Source: Odontesthes bonariensis (Eukaryota > Chordata > Actinopteri > Atheriniformes > Atherinopsidae). From it: a stretch of DNA of 64,000 nt. Made by a program: the position numbers and the translations under genes. The stretch spans positions 33,236,263 through 33,300,262 of the forward strand of contig NC_134526.1 of the NCBI RefSeq assembly GCF_027942865.1. The letters are read 5' to 3'. Numbering within the stretch: the first letter of the stretch is position 1; the number at the start of each line of letters is the position of its first letter. A model generated the notes under the pieces. It was not told the DNA's origin and made no database searches. It saw only the letters and a list, made by a program, of their open reading frames with translations. Shown one piece after another: positions 44,601-55,256 of this stretch.

Positions 44601-46686
44601 CATGTTCACCTGGTGCAGGAGACACTGTAACCCTACGGGTAGAGAAAGGGTTGCATCATATTCACCTGGTGCAGGAGACACTGTATCCCTACGGGTAGAG
44701 AAAGAGTTGCATCATGTTCACCTGGTGCAGGAGACACTGTAACCCTACAGGTAGAGAAAGGGTTGCATCATGTTCACCTGGTGCAGGAGACACTGTAACC
44801 CTACAGGTAGCGAAAGGGTTGCATCATGTTCACCTGGTGCAGGAGACACTGTATCCCTACAGGTAGAGAAAGGGTTGCATCATGTTCACCTGGTGCAGGA
44901 GACACTGTAACCCTACAGGTAGAGAAAGGGTTGCATCATGTTCACCTGGTGCAGGAGACACTGTAACCCTACAGGTAGAGAAAGGGTTGCATCATGTTCA
45001 CCTGGTGCAGGAGACACTGTAACCCTACAGGTAGAGAAAGGGTTGCATCATGTTCACCTGGTGCAGGAGACACTGTAACCCTACAGGTAGAGAAAGGGTT
45101 GCATCATGTTCACCTGGTGCAGGAGACACTGTAACCCTACAGGTAGAGAAAGGGTTGCATCATGTTCACCTGGTGCAGGAGACACTGTATCCCTACAGGT
45201 AGAGAAAGGGTTGCATCATGTTCACCTGGTGCAGGAGACACTGTATCCCTACAGGTAGAGAAAGGGTTGCATCATGTTCACCTGGTGCAGGAGACACTGT
45301 ATCCCTACAGGTAGAGAAAGGGTTGCATCATGTTCACCTGGTGCAGGAGACACTGTATCCCTACAGGTAGAGAAAGAGTTGCATCATGTTCACCTGGTGC
45401 AGGAGACACTGTATCCCTACAGGTAGAGAAAGGGTTGCATCATGTTCACCTGGTGCAGGAGACACTGTATCCCTACAGGTAGAGAAAGGGTTGCATCATG
45501 TTCACCTGGTGCAGGAGACACTGTATCCCTACAGGTAGAGAAAGGGTTGCATCATGTTCACCTGGTGCAGGAGACACTGTAACCCTACAGGTAGAGAAAG
45601 GGTTGCATCATGTTCACCTGGTGCAGGAGACACTGTATTCCTACAGGTAGAGAAAGGGTTGCATCATGTTCACCTGGTGCAGGAGACACTGTATCCCTAC
45701 AGGTAGAGAAAGGGTTGCATCATGTTCACCTGGTGCAGGAGACACTGTAACCCTACAGGTAGAGAAAGGGTTGCATCATGTTCACCTGGTGCAGGAGACA
45801 CTGTAACCCTACAGGTAGAGAAAGAGTTGCATCATGTTCACCTGGTGCAGGAGACACTGTAACCCTACAGGTAGAGAAAGGGTTGCATCATGTTCACCTG
45901 GTGCAGGAGACACTGTATCCCTACAGGTAGAGAAAGGGTTGCATCATGTTCACCTGGTGCAGGAGACACTGTAACCCTACAGGTAGAGAAAGGGTTGCAT
46001 CATGTTCACATGGTGCAGGAGACACTGTAACCCTACAGGTAGAGAAAGGGTTGCATCATGTTCACATGGTGCAGGAGACACTGTAACCCTACAGGTAGAG
46101 AAAGGGTTGCATCATGTTCACCTGGTGCAGGAGACACTGTAACCCTACAGGTAGCGAAAGGGTTGCATCATGTTCACCTGGTGCAGGAGACACTGTAACC
46201 CTACAGGTAGAGAAAGGGTTGCATCATGTTCACCTGGTGCAGGAGACACTGTATCCCTACAGGTAGAGAAAGGGTTGCATCATGTTCACCTGGTGCAGGA
46301 GACACTGTAACCCTACAGGTAGAGAAAGGGTTGCATCATGTTCACCTGGTGCAGGAGACACTGTATCCCTACAGGTAGAGAAAGGGTTGCATCATGTTCA
46401 CCTGGTGCAGGAGACACTGTAACCCTACAGGTAGAGAAAGGGTTGCATCATGTTCACCTGGTGCAGGAGACACTGTATCCCTACAGGTAGAGAAAGGGTT
46501 GCATCATGTTCACCTGGTGCAGGAGACACTGTAACCCTACAGGTAGAGAAAGGGTTGCATCATGTTCACCTGGTGCAGGAGACACTGTAACCCTACAGGT
46601 AGAGAAAGGGTTGCATCATGTTCAGCTGGTGCAGGAGACACTGTAACCCTACAGGTAGAGAAAGGGTTGCGTCATGTTCACCTTGT
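35611..46686 (+). repeat. 11-kb minisatellite, 56-bp unit, about 198 copies
   Basis: A head-to-tail array filling most of the ABAT intron between 33501 and 48245. The unit opens CAGGAGACACTGTAACCCTA and continues with CAGGTAGAGAAAGGGTTGCA and TCATGTTCACCTGGTG. Recurrent variants are GTATCCC for GTAACCC, AAAGAG for AAAGGG, TAGCGAAA, CACATGG, and one-base-shorter units GGTGAGG and CATGTGACC. Shorter units recur at fixed distances (1675 bp between the 38.4-39.6 and 40.1-41.2 kb blocks), showing higher-order duplication. The many short open frames in it are not genes. Copy number is estimated by length. Confidence 0.97.
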
Positions 46687-48244
46687 GGCCTTTATGTTGA
46701 CAGACATACAGCATCACCACACCACCTCCATTCTAACTAATTCATGGAACGCAGCCACCCAGTCTCACTCAGGGACTGGACAGATAGGTTCCCAGAAGCT
46801 GAGAGAAGCAGGTGCTTGGCCCTGCCTGGTTCCCTACCTTGCTCATTAATGAGGACATTGTGGATAAAGGTAACTGAGAAGCGGAACACTGGAACAATTC
46901 ATCATTTCTTTGATTGAACTGATATAAGAACCTAACCAACAGACTGGAACGAAGAGATCACATAAAACTGGAAGCAGACCAGCTTGAATCTTGTTCACTA
47001 ACTAAAGCTGGTTCACCAGACAGCTACCGACTGCAGGACAGGTCAGCTGTCCTGAAGATGTTGAGCTGTTTAGGTTTAGGGACCTGCCATGATCAGGGAC
47101 GGGCTGAAAAATAATTTTTTAGGGAGTAGAGGAATAGAGAAGGCCGACTCTCACAGATGAACAGAAGTGACACCAATAGGAAGGTCATGAGCAGGATGAT
47201 GCAAGCAGACTGAAGGAGTTGCTAAAGTCTTAAAGTTCCAAAACACAATGTTTTAAGACTTGTTGCAGGCATGTTGGGCTGCATGTCTTTCCTCATCTGA
47301 ATCATCTATTTTCTTCAATCAAAAACTCACAACAACAAGAATGTGATCAGAGTCCTTCCTGATCTGTTTTTTACTGAGAAAGTGAGATCTGGAAGCTGCA
47401 TGAAGGGCCCTGCTGCAGCTTTAGTGTTTTAGTGCAGCAGTCTGTGGTTATCTAGATGGCTCTTTGAGACGGAACATGCCAGCAGCTCCACTGTAATCTG
47501 GAACACATTATTTCTGTGGCCTTTGCAACGTAAAGTCATCGTGCTGAGCAAAGAGCACATGCATGTGCTGCAATCAAAGTTCAACTGGTCAGGTTGGGAA
47601 GAATACCCCCCCAGTCAGTGCACTGGGCATCCACCCACACACAAGGCAGTGTAAAGTAGAGACTAAACGGTGTGTGTGCCTCTGTTTCCTGAACAATAGG
47701 ATCCAACTCAGTGGTATATAAAGCTCAGCAGCAAAGCCTTATCCAGTACCGGGTTTCCATTCAAGTGTTTGTCCTTTTTTTATACAATATGTCTGAACAG
47801 TTGCATCTTTACTGCTGGCACCAGGAAGCCTCCTCCCTGCCAACAACAAAAAATCTTTGCTCTGAATCCAGCAGAAAGGGCAGCATATGGCACTTCATGC
47901 CTCAAAGTGCTAAAAGTTTTATACTGGACCTATATTTCAACAAGAAAATGGAGTTCAGCTGCTTGCCTCCACATCATTGCCCAGAGCTGATGACAATAGG
48001 TGATGTTTGTTAGGCAAATGAACATGTAAATTCAGAGTGGAACCACCTTCAGCCCAGCAGTATCACATCACTGTGGACACCAAGGCAACCCCGGCACATA
48101 CACACACTCAGCACTTGCTATTCCTATGTCTGCTGAAAGCCACGGTCCTGTGAGGCCAACAGAATCAGAACTGCTCGATGATCTGACAGTTTGGACCGAA
48201 AACGGAGAGTTTATTTCTCATGGTTGTCTTTGTTTTTCCATCAG
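46687..48244 (+). other. ABAT intron, part after the 56-bp array
   Basis: No coding exon, repeat or RNA gene recognised. It ends in a good acceptor (TTGTTTTTCCATCAG) before the exon at 48245. Confidence 0.5.
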
Positions 48245-48342
48245 GCTGCAGATATGCCAGTAAGGCAGCAGCAAAGACCCAGCTGGAGTATGACTATGAT
48301 GGACCCTCAATGAAGACTACCGTCCCCGGCCCACGATCACAA
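48245..48342 (+). CDS. abat: ABAT coding exon 2
   Basis: The acceptor TTTTTCCATCAG precedes 48245 and the donor CAA then GTAACA follows 48342. With the split Gly codon it reads [20 protein letters not shown] and [13 protein letters not shown], matching the mature N-terminus of vertebrate ABAT (human DYDGPLMKTEVPGPRSQ). The exon covers residues 24-56 and contains the end of the targeting peptide. Length 98 bases, ending in phase 0. Confidence 0.93.
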
Positions 48343-48432
48343 GTAACACACACACACACTCAGACTCACCCAAGATATGTTCCTCCCTTCAGAAGTCCTG
48401 ATGAGTGTAACACCTCTGCTTCCCCTTTACAG

Positions 48433-48462
48433 GAGCTGACCAAGCAACTGGGGGACATCCAG
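48433..48462 (+). CDS. abat: ABAT coding exon 3 (30-bp micro-exon)
   Basis: Only ten codons, [10 protein letters not shown], against ELMKQLNIIQ in human ABAT. The acceptor CTTCCCCTTTACAG and donor CAG then GTGAGC are both strong. The preceding intron is only 90 bases. A LINE fragment begins about 20 bases after the donor. Residues 57-66. Confidence 0.9.
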
Positions 48463-48483
48463 GTGAGCAGAGTGGTGTCATTG

Positions 48484-49325
48484 TGAATCACAACTTCCTC
48501 AAACTCAACAGCAATAAAACTGAAATTATAATTTTTGGCCCAAAATCCACCCTCCCCACCTCCCAGCATTTCTCACTCTGCATTGATGGTCACTCCGTCA
48601 CTCCCTCCCCCCTGGTCAGAAATCTCAGCATCATCATGGACCCCACACTCTCCTTCAAATCCCACATAAACCAGGTTACCAAAATAGCCTTCTTCCACCT
48701 CAGCAACATTGCACGCCTTCGCCCTACTCTCTCCCCCTCAGCTGCCGAAACACTCGTCCATGCCTTCATCACCTCCAGACTCGACTATTGCAATAGCATC
48801 CTGTATAGCCTCCCCTCCTCTGCTCTTCAAAAACTGCAATATGTTCAAAACTCGGCCGCCCAACTGCTCACTCACTCCCCCTCCAGAGAACATATCACTC
48901 CCATCCTTCAACAACTTCACTGGCTTCCAATAAAACAGCGAATCAACTTCAAGATCCTTCTCATCACCTACAAAGCCCTCAATAACCTTGCACCTCCATA
49001 CCTTGCAAACCTCCTCCACTCGACATCTCCGCTCCTCTGATGCAAACCTCCTCACTCCCATCACCAAGACCAAGTACCGCACCCTTGGGGACAGAGCGTT
49101 CTCCATCGCCGCCCCTACCCTTTGGAACTCCCTGCTCCCCGCCATCCGGAACTCCGATACACTCCCCTCATTCAAAAGCCAGCTCAAAACCCACCTGTTC
49201 AAAATCACCTACAACACCTGATAAAATGTTTATTATTATTGTTATTTTCCATCCCGGGGTTTCACTTATCCTCTCTCTTCTAGCTTTTTCTATGTGTGGG
49301 TGTGTGCACGTGTGTGGGTGTGTGT
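48484..49325 (+). mobile_element. L2-type LINE copy G, 5'-truncated
   Basis: The RT C-terminal region starts at 48487 (NHNFLKLNSNKTEIIIFGPK) and continues with SRLDYCNSILYSLPSSALQK and HWLPIKQRINFKILLITYKA. After a frameshift near 49035 comes LGDRAFSIAAPTLWNSLLP and a stop at 49221. A subfamily different from copies A-F. A short 3' UTR ends in GTGTGTGGGTG-like sequence. The insertion is in the intron right after ABAT exon 3, in the sense orientation. Confidence 0.8.
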
Positions 49326-49821
49326 AGCCAGTTAGGATCTCCAGTTATGTTAAGTCAGTGTTTAATTTACCCTGCAGCATCTGCATGCTGTTCCACTGAG
49401 AGCAGCATGGTCCATTCTTCCAGGTGTCATGGTGTCATGTTTTTCTATTGTCATATGATCATACTTTCATTGTCAGTTTTACAGTTTCATTTTGTGCTAA
49501 ATGCCTAATCGAAAGGGAATCATTTCAACCCTTCATCTGAGTTCTTAACACAGAAAAACACAACAGATTTCAAAGAATCCCATTCTTGTGACACTTGCAG
49601 TACCTTATTTATTTGATGATATCTCTAAAAGTAGAGCTCTGTCTCTGCTTGAAGCCTCAGCTCACTTTACACACCATCACACCAACTCTGTGTGTCGAGC
49701 TGTAACTGAAGTCCACCTGTGACCCATGATGTACTGTAAGTACAGAGGGAGCTGCTCAGTGAGCCCTGTGGGATTCTTAATTACTTTCACTGCCTCGATG
49801 GTACATCACACAGCACATCAT
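49326..49821 (+). other. ABAT intron sequence, no feature seen
   Basis: Ordinary intronic sequence between LINE copy G and the 36-bp array. No exon or repeat recognised. Confidence 0.4.
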
Positions 49822-50405
49822 GCTGTACAGTCCCATCAGCAGATACAGTTAAAGGCTGCTGTACAGTCCCATCAGCAGATGCAGTTAAAGGCTGCTGTAC
49901 AGTCCCATCAGCAGATGCAGTTAAAGGCTGCTGTACAGTCCCATCAGCAGATACAGTTAAAGGCTGCTGTACAGTCCCATCAGCAGATGCAGTTAAAGGC
50001 TGCTGTACAGTCCCATCAGCAGATGCAGTTAAAGGCTGCTGTACAGTCCCATCAGCAGATACAGTTAAAGGCTGCTGTACAGTCCCATCAGCAGATACAG
50101 TTAAAGGCTGCCGTACAGTCCCATCAGCAGATGCAGTTAAAGGCTGCCGTACAGTCCCATCAGCAGATACAGTTAAAGGCTGCTGTACAGTCCCATCAGC
50201 AGATACAGTTAAAGGCTGCCGTACAGTCCCATCAGCAGATGCAGTTAAAGGCTGCCGTACAGTCCCATCAGCAGATGCAGTTAAAGGCTGCCGTACAGTC
50301 CCATCAGCAGATGCAGTTAAAGGCTGCTGTACAGTCCCATCAGCAGATGCAGTTAAAGGCTGCTGTACAGTCCCATCAGCAGATGCAGTTAAAGGCTGCT
50401 GTAAA
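49822..50405 (+). repeat. 36-bp tandem repeat, 16 copies
   Basis: Unit GCTGTACAGTCCCATCAGCA followed by GATACAGTTAAAGGCT, with two main variants (GATACAG and GATGCAG) and a minor CTGCCGT form. The period is a multiple of three, so the array is an open frame of 12-residue repeats (AVQSHQQMQLKA). It lies in the ABAT intron before 50693 and has no splice sites that would make it an exon. Confidence 0.95.
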
Positions 50406-50692
50406 GTTCGTAGCTAAACCAGAGCCAATGACAACACACAGCATCTTCTGAAACACTAGTAAAGTATAGTTAGGATTCATTGTATTCATGTTCTGGTCTC
50501 TGCTCAGATCTGATTTTTGAAGAATAAAATAGAGAGTGCTGTGTGCTAAGACTAGAACCAAAGGGATGGTTCAGTTTCTGTGGCCGACCCTTTGGGTGTG
50601 TCACATGTCAGGGCGATATGTTTGTGTAATACAGCAGTATAAGGACTTCAAGTTTTACTGTGTGCTGATGATACAGAATATGTTCTTTACAG

Positions 50693-50810
50693 AATGTTGG
50701 TGCAGTCAACTTCTTCTGTAACTACGATGAGAGCAGAGGGAACTACCTGGTGGATGTGGATGGCAACCGCATGCTGGATGTCTACACTCAGATCTCCTCC
50801 ATCCCCATTG
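50693..50810 (+). CDS. abat: ABAT coding exon 4
   Basis: The acceptor TGTTCTTTACAG precedes 50693 and the donor ATTG then GTTAGT follows 50810. It reads [20 protein letters not shown] and [19 protein letters not shown], nearly identical to the human ABAT segment with [20 protein letters not shown]. This is the start of the fold-type I aminotransferase domain. It ends after the first base of a Gly codon, completed by the next exon. Residues 67-105. Confidence 0.95.
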
Positions 50811-51213
50811 GTTAGTAAAAAATGTCCATTCACAGCTACAACAAGTCAACAATATGGATAAGGTGACCTATTACAGTAAATATTATTTCAAATTGTACTG
50901 TCTACCCAACCTATATTAGTAATGTTGAGGGAAAAGTGAGAGATGCATAGGATAGAATAACAACGTGGGAGTTTCTGATTCTGGATCTGATGCAGGAAAT
51001 CAGACACCCAACAAATTAAGATCTTATCAACCTGCTCAGAGATCTGAAAGTTAACCATACTCAACAGACTTAAGTCAATATTCATATTCTAACTCCCAAA
51101 ACACAGGATATTGATTCTTACTACATCAAGTAGTTCTTTTTTCTTGAATGAACACATTCAGGAGCACTTTTTTGTGTTTGATGTTTTTGAATTATTTCAT
51201 TCCGATTATTTCA
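50811..51213 (+). other. ABAT intron sequence, no feature seen
   Basis: No exon, RNA gene or recognisable repeat between the donor at 50811 and the start of L2 copy D. Confidence 0.4.
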
Positions 51214-51303
51214 AATCGATTCAGTTTATTTATATAGCGCCAAATTACAACAAATGTCATGTCAAGGCACTTAAATAATATAGTCCAATTCAAGCAAATT
51301 GGA

Positions 51304-51314
51304 GTTCAATCCAT
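51304..51314 (+). repeat. Target-site duplication of Rex3 (left)
   Basis: GTTCAATCCAT occurs here and again at 55420-55430, on the two sides of the Rex3 insertion. The undisturbed L2 reads straight through one copy. Confidence 0.8.
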
Positions 51315-51459
51315 CCATCCATTATCTGCCGCTTGTCCGGGGATCGGGTCGCGGGGGCAGCAGCTTGAGCAGAGAAACCCAGACGTCCCTGTCCCCGGCC
51401 ACTTCCTCCAGCTCTTCTGGGGGGACCCCAAGGCGTTCCCAGGCCAGCCAAGAAACATA

Positions 51460-52188
51460 AGCCGCTTTCGGACAGACAGTTCTAAGAAAGTAGTTATCAG
51501 AACTACCCTCCTCGAATTTCGTTCTGATAACTGTCCTTCCCCAGCGGAACTGTTTCAGTCTGCATTCGCACATGAGTCGGGACCTGATAGGGACTGATGC
51601 GCCGCGCGCAGCCGTCTGCTTCAGTGACGTGTTAGCCGTTAGCCGTTAGCCGTTTAGCGCTACATTCAAACACAAAACAAAACGGTAAAAGTAATGAGAG
51701 TAGAAAAAACACCACCAAGAAGCTAATATGGAGAGTGGGGAGGCCACTGTGTTTATGGTCTGCATGATGGTGATATTAATCATGGACAATCACATCAGGC
51801 GTCAAATATCGAGGCTGGAAAAGCTCACAGAGAGAGTCAGGAGATACTTTTTTATTTCATGAAGGAAGAAAGGAGAGCAGAGCGCTGCAGACAAATGAGA
51901 CCAGTGTAAGTTAACTTATTAAACACCCGCTGGTTGTGTCTGTGTCATATGAGGAGACATTTCAGCCGTGATAGAATTACATGGGGCGTAGCTACCGACC
52001 ACCACACACCTCCCTCAGATCGTTCTATAGAACCATGAAAAGACCCGACCTCGGAGAAGGAGCTAAATAGTTATAGGAACTGAGGGAGAAAGCCCCGAGT
52101 TGCTGTATGTCCGAACACGGGAGAAAACGGCCCCGCGGATTAAAAGGTTATTAGAACTGCCAAAGGTTCCTACAGTCCGAAAGCGGCT
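51460..52188. mobile_element. 729-bp non-autonomous DNA transposon in Rex3
   Basis: Perfect 14-base inverted ends AGCCGCTTTCGGAC and GTCCGAAAGCGGCT, flanked by ATA at 51457-51459 and 52189-52191. Deleting the element and one ATA restores the Rex3 sequence ACATAGTCTCTCC. A 3-bp duplication fits PIF/Harbinger. A plus-strand frame at 51728-51860 (MESGEATVFMVCMMVILIMD) resembles the N-terminus of Harbinger proteins, so it is probably an internally deleted Harbinger. Confidence 0.8.
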
Positions 52189-53850
52189 ATAGTCTCTCCA
52201 ACGTGTCCTGGGTCTTCCCCGGGGTCTCCTCCCAGTGGGACGGGCCCGGAACACCTCACCAGGGAGGCGTCCAGGAGGCATCCTAACCAGATGCCCGAGC
52301 CACCTCATCTGACTCCTCTCGATGCGGAGGAGCAGCGGTTCTACTCCGAGCCCCTCCCGGATGACCGAGCTTCTCACCCTATCTCTAAGGGAGAGCCCAG
52401 ACACCCTGCGGAGGAAACTCATTTCGGCCGCTTGTATTCGCGATCTCGTTCTTTCGGTCACTACCCACAGCTCGTGACCATAGGTGAGGGTAGGAACATA
52501 GACTGACCGGTAAATCGAGAGCTTGGCCTTCTGGCTCAGCTCCTTCTTCACCACGACGGGCCGGTGCAGAGCCCGCATCACTGCAGACGCTGCACCGATC
52601 CGCCTGTCAATCTCCTGCTCCATTCGTCCCTCACTCGTGAACAAGACCCCGAGATACTTGAACTCCTCCACTTGGGGAAGGATCTCATTCCCGACCCGGA
52701 GAGGGCATTCCACCCTTTTCCGGCCAAGGACCATGGTCTCAGATTTGGAGGTGCTGATTCTCATCCCAGCCGCTTCACACTCGGCTGCGAACCGCTCCAG
52801 TGAGAGCTGAAGGTCACGGCCCGACGAAGCCAATAGAACCACGTCGTCCACAAAAAGCGGAGACCCGATTCTGAGGTTGCCAAAATGGACCCCCTCAACG
52901 CCCTGGCTGCGCCTAGAAATTCTGTCCATAAAAATTATGAACAGAATCGGTGACAAAGTGCAGCCCTGACGGAGTCCAACCCTCACAGGAAACATGTCCG
53001 ACTTACTGCCGGCAATGCGGACCAAAGTCTGACACCGGTCATACAGAGACCGAACAGCCCATATCAAGGAGTCCAGCACTCCATACTCCCGGAGCACCCC
53101 CCACAAGAATCCCCGAGGGACACGGTCAAACGCCTTCTCCAAGTCCACAAAACACATGTAGACCGGTTGGGCGAACTCACATGCACCCACCAGGATCCTG
53201 CCGAGGGTATAGAGCTGGTCCACTGTTCCACGGCCAGGACGAAAACCACACTGCACCTCCTGAATCCGAGATTCGACTATCCGGCGGATCCTACTCTCCA
53301 GTACTCCCGAATAGACCTTACCAGGGAGGCTGAGGAGTGTGATCCCCCTATAGTTGGAACACACCCTCCGGTCCCCCTATTTAAAGAGGGGGACCACCAC
53401 CCTGATCTGCCAGTCCAGAGGCACTGCCCCCGATGTCCACACGATGCTGCAGAGGCGTGTCAACCAAGACAGCCCTACAACATCCAGAGCCTTGAGGAAC
53501 TCAGGACGGACCTCATCCACCCCCGGGGCCTTGCCACCGAGGAGTTTTTTGACCACCTCGGCAACCTCAGCCCCAGAATTGGGAGGCCCCATGTCCGAGC
53601 TCCCCAACTCTGCTTCTTCATCAGAAGGCATGTTGGTAGGATTGAGGAGGCCCTCGAAGTACTCCCCCCACCGACTCACGACGTCCCCAGTTGAGGTCAG
53701 CAGAGCCGCGCCCTCACCATACATGGTGTTGACGGTGCACCGCTTCCCCCCCCGGAGCCGTCGGATGGTGGACCAGAAACTCCTCGAGGCCGTCCGGAAA
53801 TCATTCTCCATGGCCTCCCCGAACTCCTCCCGAACTCCTCCCAAGCCCGA
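52189..53850 (-). pseudogene. Rex3 reverse transcriptase
   Basis: The main open frame (from 53364) carries NYRGITLLSLPGKVYSGVLE, CGFRPGRGTVDQLYTLGRIL, motif A FVDLEKAFDRVPRG, motif B GLRQGCTLSPILF, catalytic LFVDDVVLLASS and C-terminal TERTRSRIQAAEMSFLRR with RPTGRRPRGRPRTRWRDY. The upstream piece (53377-53844) with LGGKAPGVDEVRPEFLKAL is in another frame, separated near 53375 at a run of G and C. The remaining C-terminus (LAWERLGVPPEELEEVAGD) lies beyond the 729-bp insertion at 51322-51459. The DNA at 52948 and 53394 matches the published Rex3 primer sites as I remember them. Confidence 0.85.
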
Positions 53851-54041
53851 GTTTTTGCCTCAACAACCCCCGAACCCGCGTTCCGCTTGGCCTGTCGGTA
53901 CCCATCAGCTGCTTCCAGAGTCCCACTGGCCAAAAAGGCTCGATAGGACTCCTTCTTCAGCTTGACGGCTTTCCTCACCACTGGTGTCCACCAGCGGGTT
54001 CGGGGGTTGCCGCCACGACAGGCACCGACCACCTTACGGCC

Positions 54042-55256
54042 TCAGCTCCGGTCGGCCGCCTCAACAATGGAGGCACGGAACATGGCCCATTCGGGCTCAA
54101 TGTCCCCCACCTCCCCCGGGACATGGTTGAAGCTCTGCCGGAGGTGGGAGTTGAAACTCCTCCTTACAGGGGATTCCGCCAGCCGTTCCCAACAGACCCT
54201 CACAATACGTTTGGGCCTGCCAGGTCTGACCGGCTTCCTCCCCCACCAGCGGAGCCAACTCACCACCAGGTGGTGATCAGTTGACAGCTCCGCCCCTCTC
54301 TTCACCCGAGTGTCCAGGACATACGGCCGCAAGTCCGACGATACCACCACAAAGTCGATCATCAAGCTGCGGCCTAGGGTGTCCTGGTGCCAAGTGCACA
54401 TATGGACACCCTTATGCCTGAACATGGTGTTCGTTATGGACAGTCCGTGATGAGCACAGAAGTCCAATAACAAAACACCACTCTGATTCAGATTGGGGGG
54501 GCCGTTCCTCCCAATCACGCCCCTCCAGGTCTCACTGTCATTGCCCACGTGAGCATTGAAGTCCCCCAGCAGGACGAGGGAGTCTCCCGGAGGAGCACTC
54601 TCCAGTGCCTCCTCCAGGAACTCCAAAAAGGGTGGGTACTCTGAACTGCCGTTCGGTGCATAAGTACAAACAACAGTCAGGACTCATCCCTACACCCTAA
54701 GGCGGAGGGAGGCTACCCTCTCGTCCACTGGGGTAAACCCCAATGTACAAGCGCACAGCCGGGGGACAATAAGTATGCCCACACCTGCTCTACGCCTCTC
54801 ACCGCGGGCAACTCCAGAGTGGAAGAGAGTCCAACCCCTCTCGAGGAGGCTGGTTCCGGAGCCCAAGCCATGCGTCGAAGTGAGTCCGACTATATCTAGC
54901 CGGAACCGCTCAGCCTAGTGCACCAGCTCAGGCTCCTTCCCCAGCAGAGAGGTGACGTTCCACGTCCCAAGAGCCAGCTTCAGTAGCCGAGGATCAGACC
55001 GCCAAGGTCTCCGCCTTCGGCTGCCGCCCAGCTCACAAAGCACCCGACTCCCTTGGCCCCTCCCACGGGTGGTGAGCCTGTCGGAAGGGGGACCCTTGAA
55101 ATTTCTTCGGGCTGTGCCCGACCGAGCCCCACGGGCACAGACCCGGCCACCAGGTGCTCGCCGGCGGGCCCCACCCCTGGGCCTGGCTCCAGGGGGGGGC
55201 CCCGGTGACCCGCGTCCGGGCGAAGGAACACGGTATCCATTTTTGTTCATCATCAT
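54042..55256 (-). pseudogene. Rex3 endonuclease, frameshifted
   Basis: Pieces in more than one frame: ALGTWNVTSLLGKEPELVH (54915-54990), a middle part with stops, then [19 protein letters not shown] and [20 protein letters not shown] (54042-54626). These are the N-terminal, central and SDHH-like catalytic blocks of an apurinic-type endonuclease, which nicks the target DNA for retrotransposition. The upstream leader is Gly/Pro/Arg-rich and of unknown role. Confidence 0.75.

Noticed and set aside
38453..44630. Many 60-90 codon frames starting MFTWCRRHC
   Set aside because: All are translations of the 56-bp minisatellite and end at the TAA in GTAACCC. They differ only where a unit lost a base or carries GTATCCC.
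35611..46686. CRISPR-like repeat array
   Set aside because: Units are contiguous with no unique spacers, there are no cas genes, and the host is a vertebrate.
48366..49208. Minus-strand frames across LINE copy G
   Set aside because: They are antisense shadows of the L2 reverse transcriptase and overlap ABAT exons 2 and 3.
53167..53965. Plus-strand frames of 175 and 203 codons
   Set aside because: Antisense to the GC-rich Rex3 coding region, where stops are rare on both strands.
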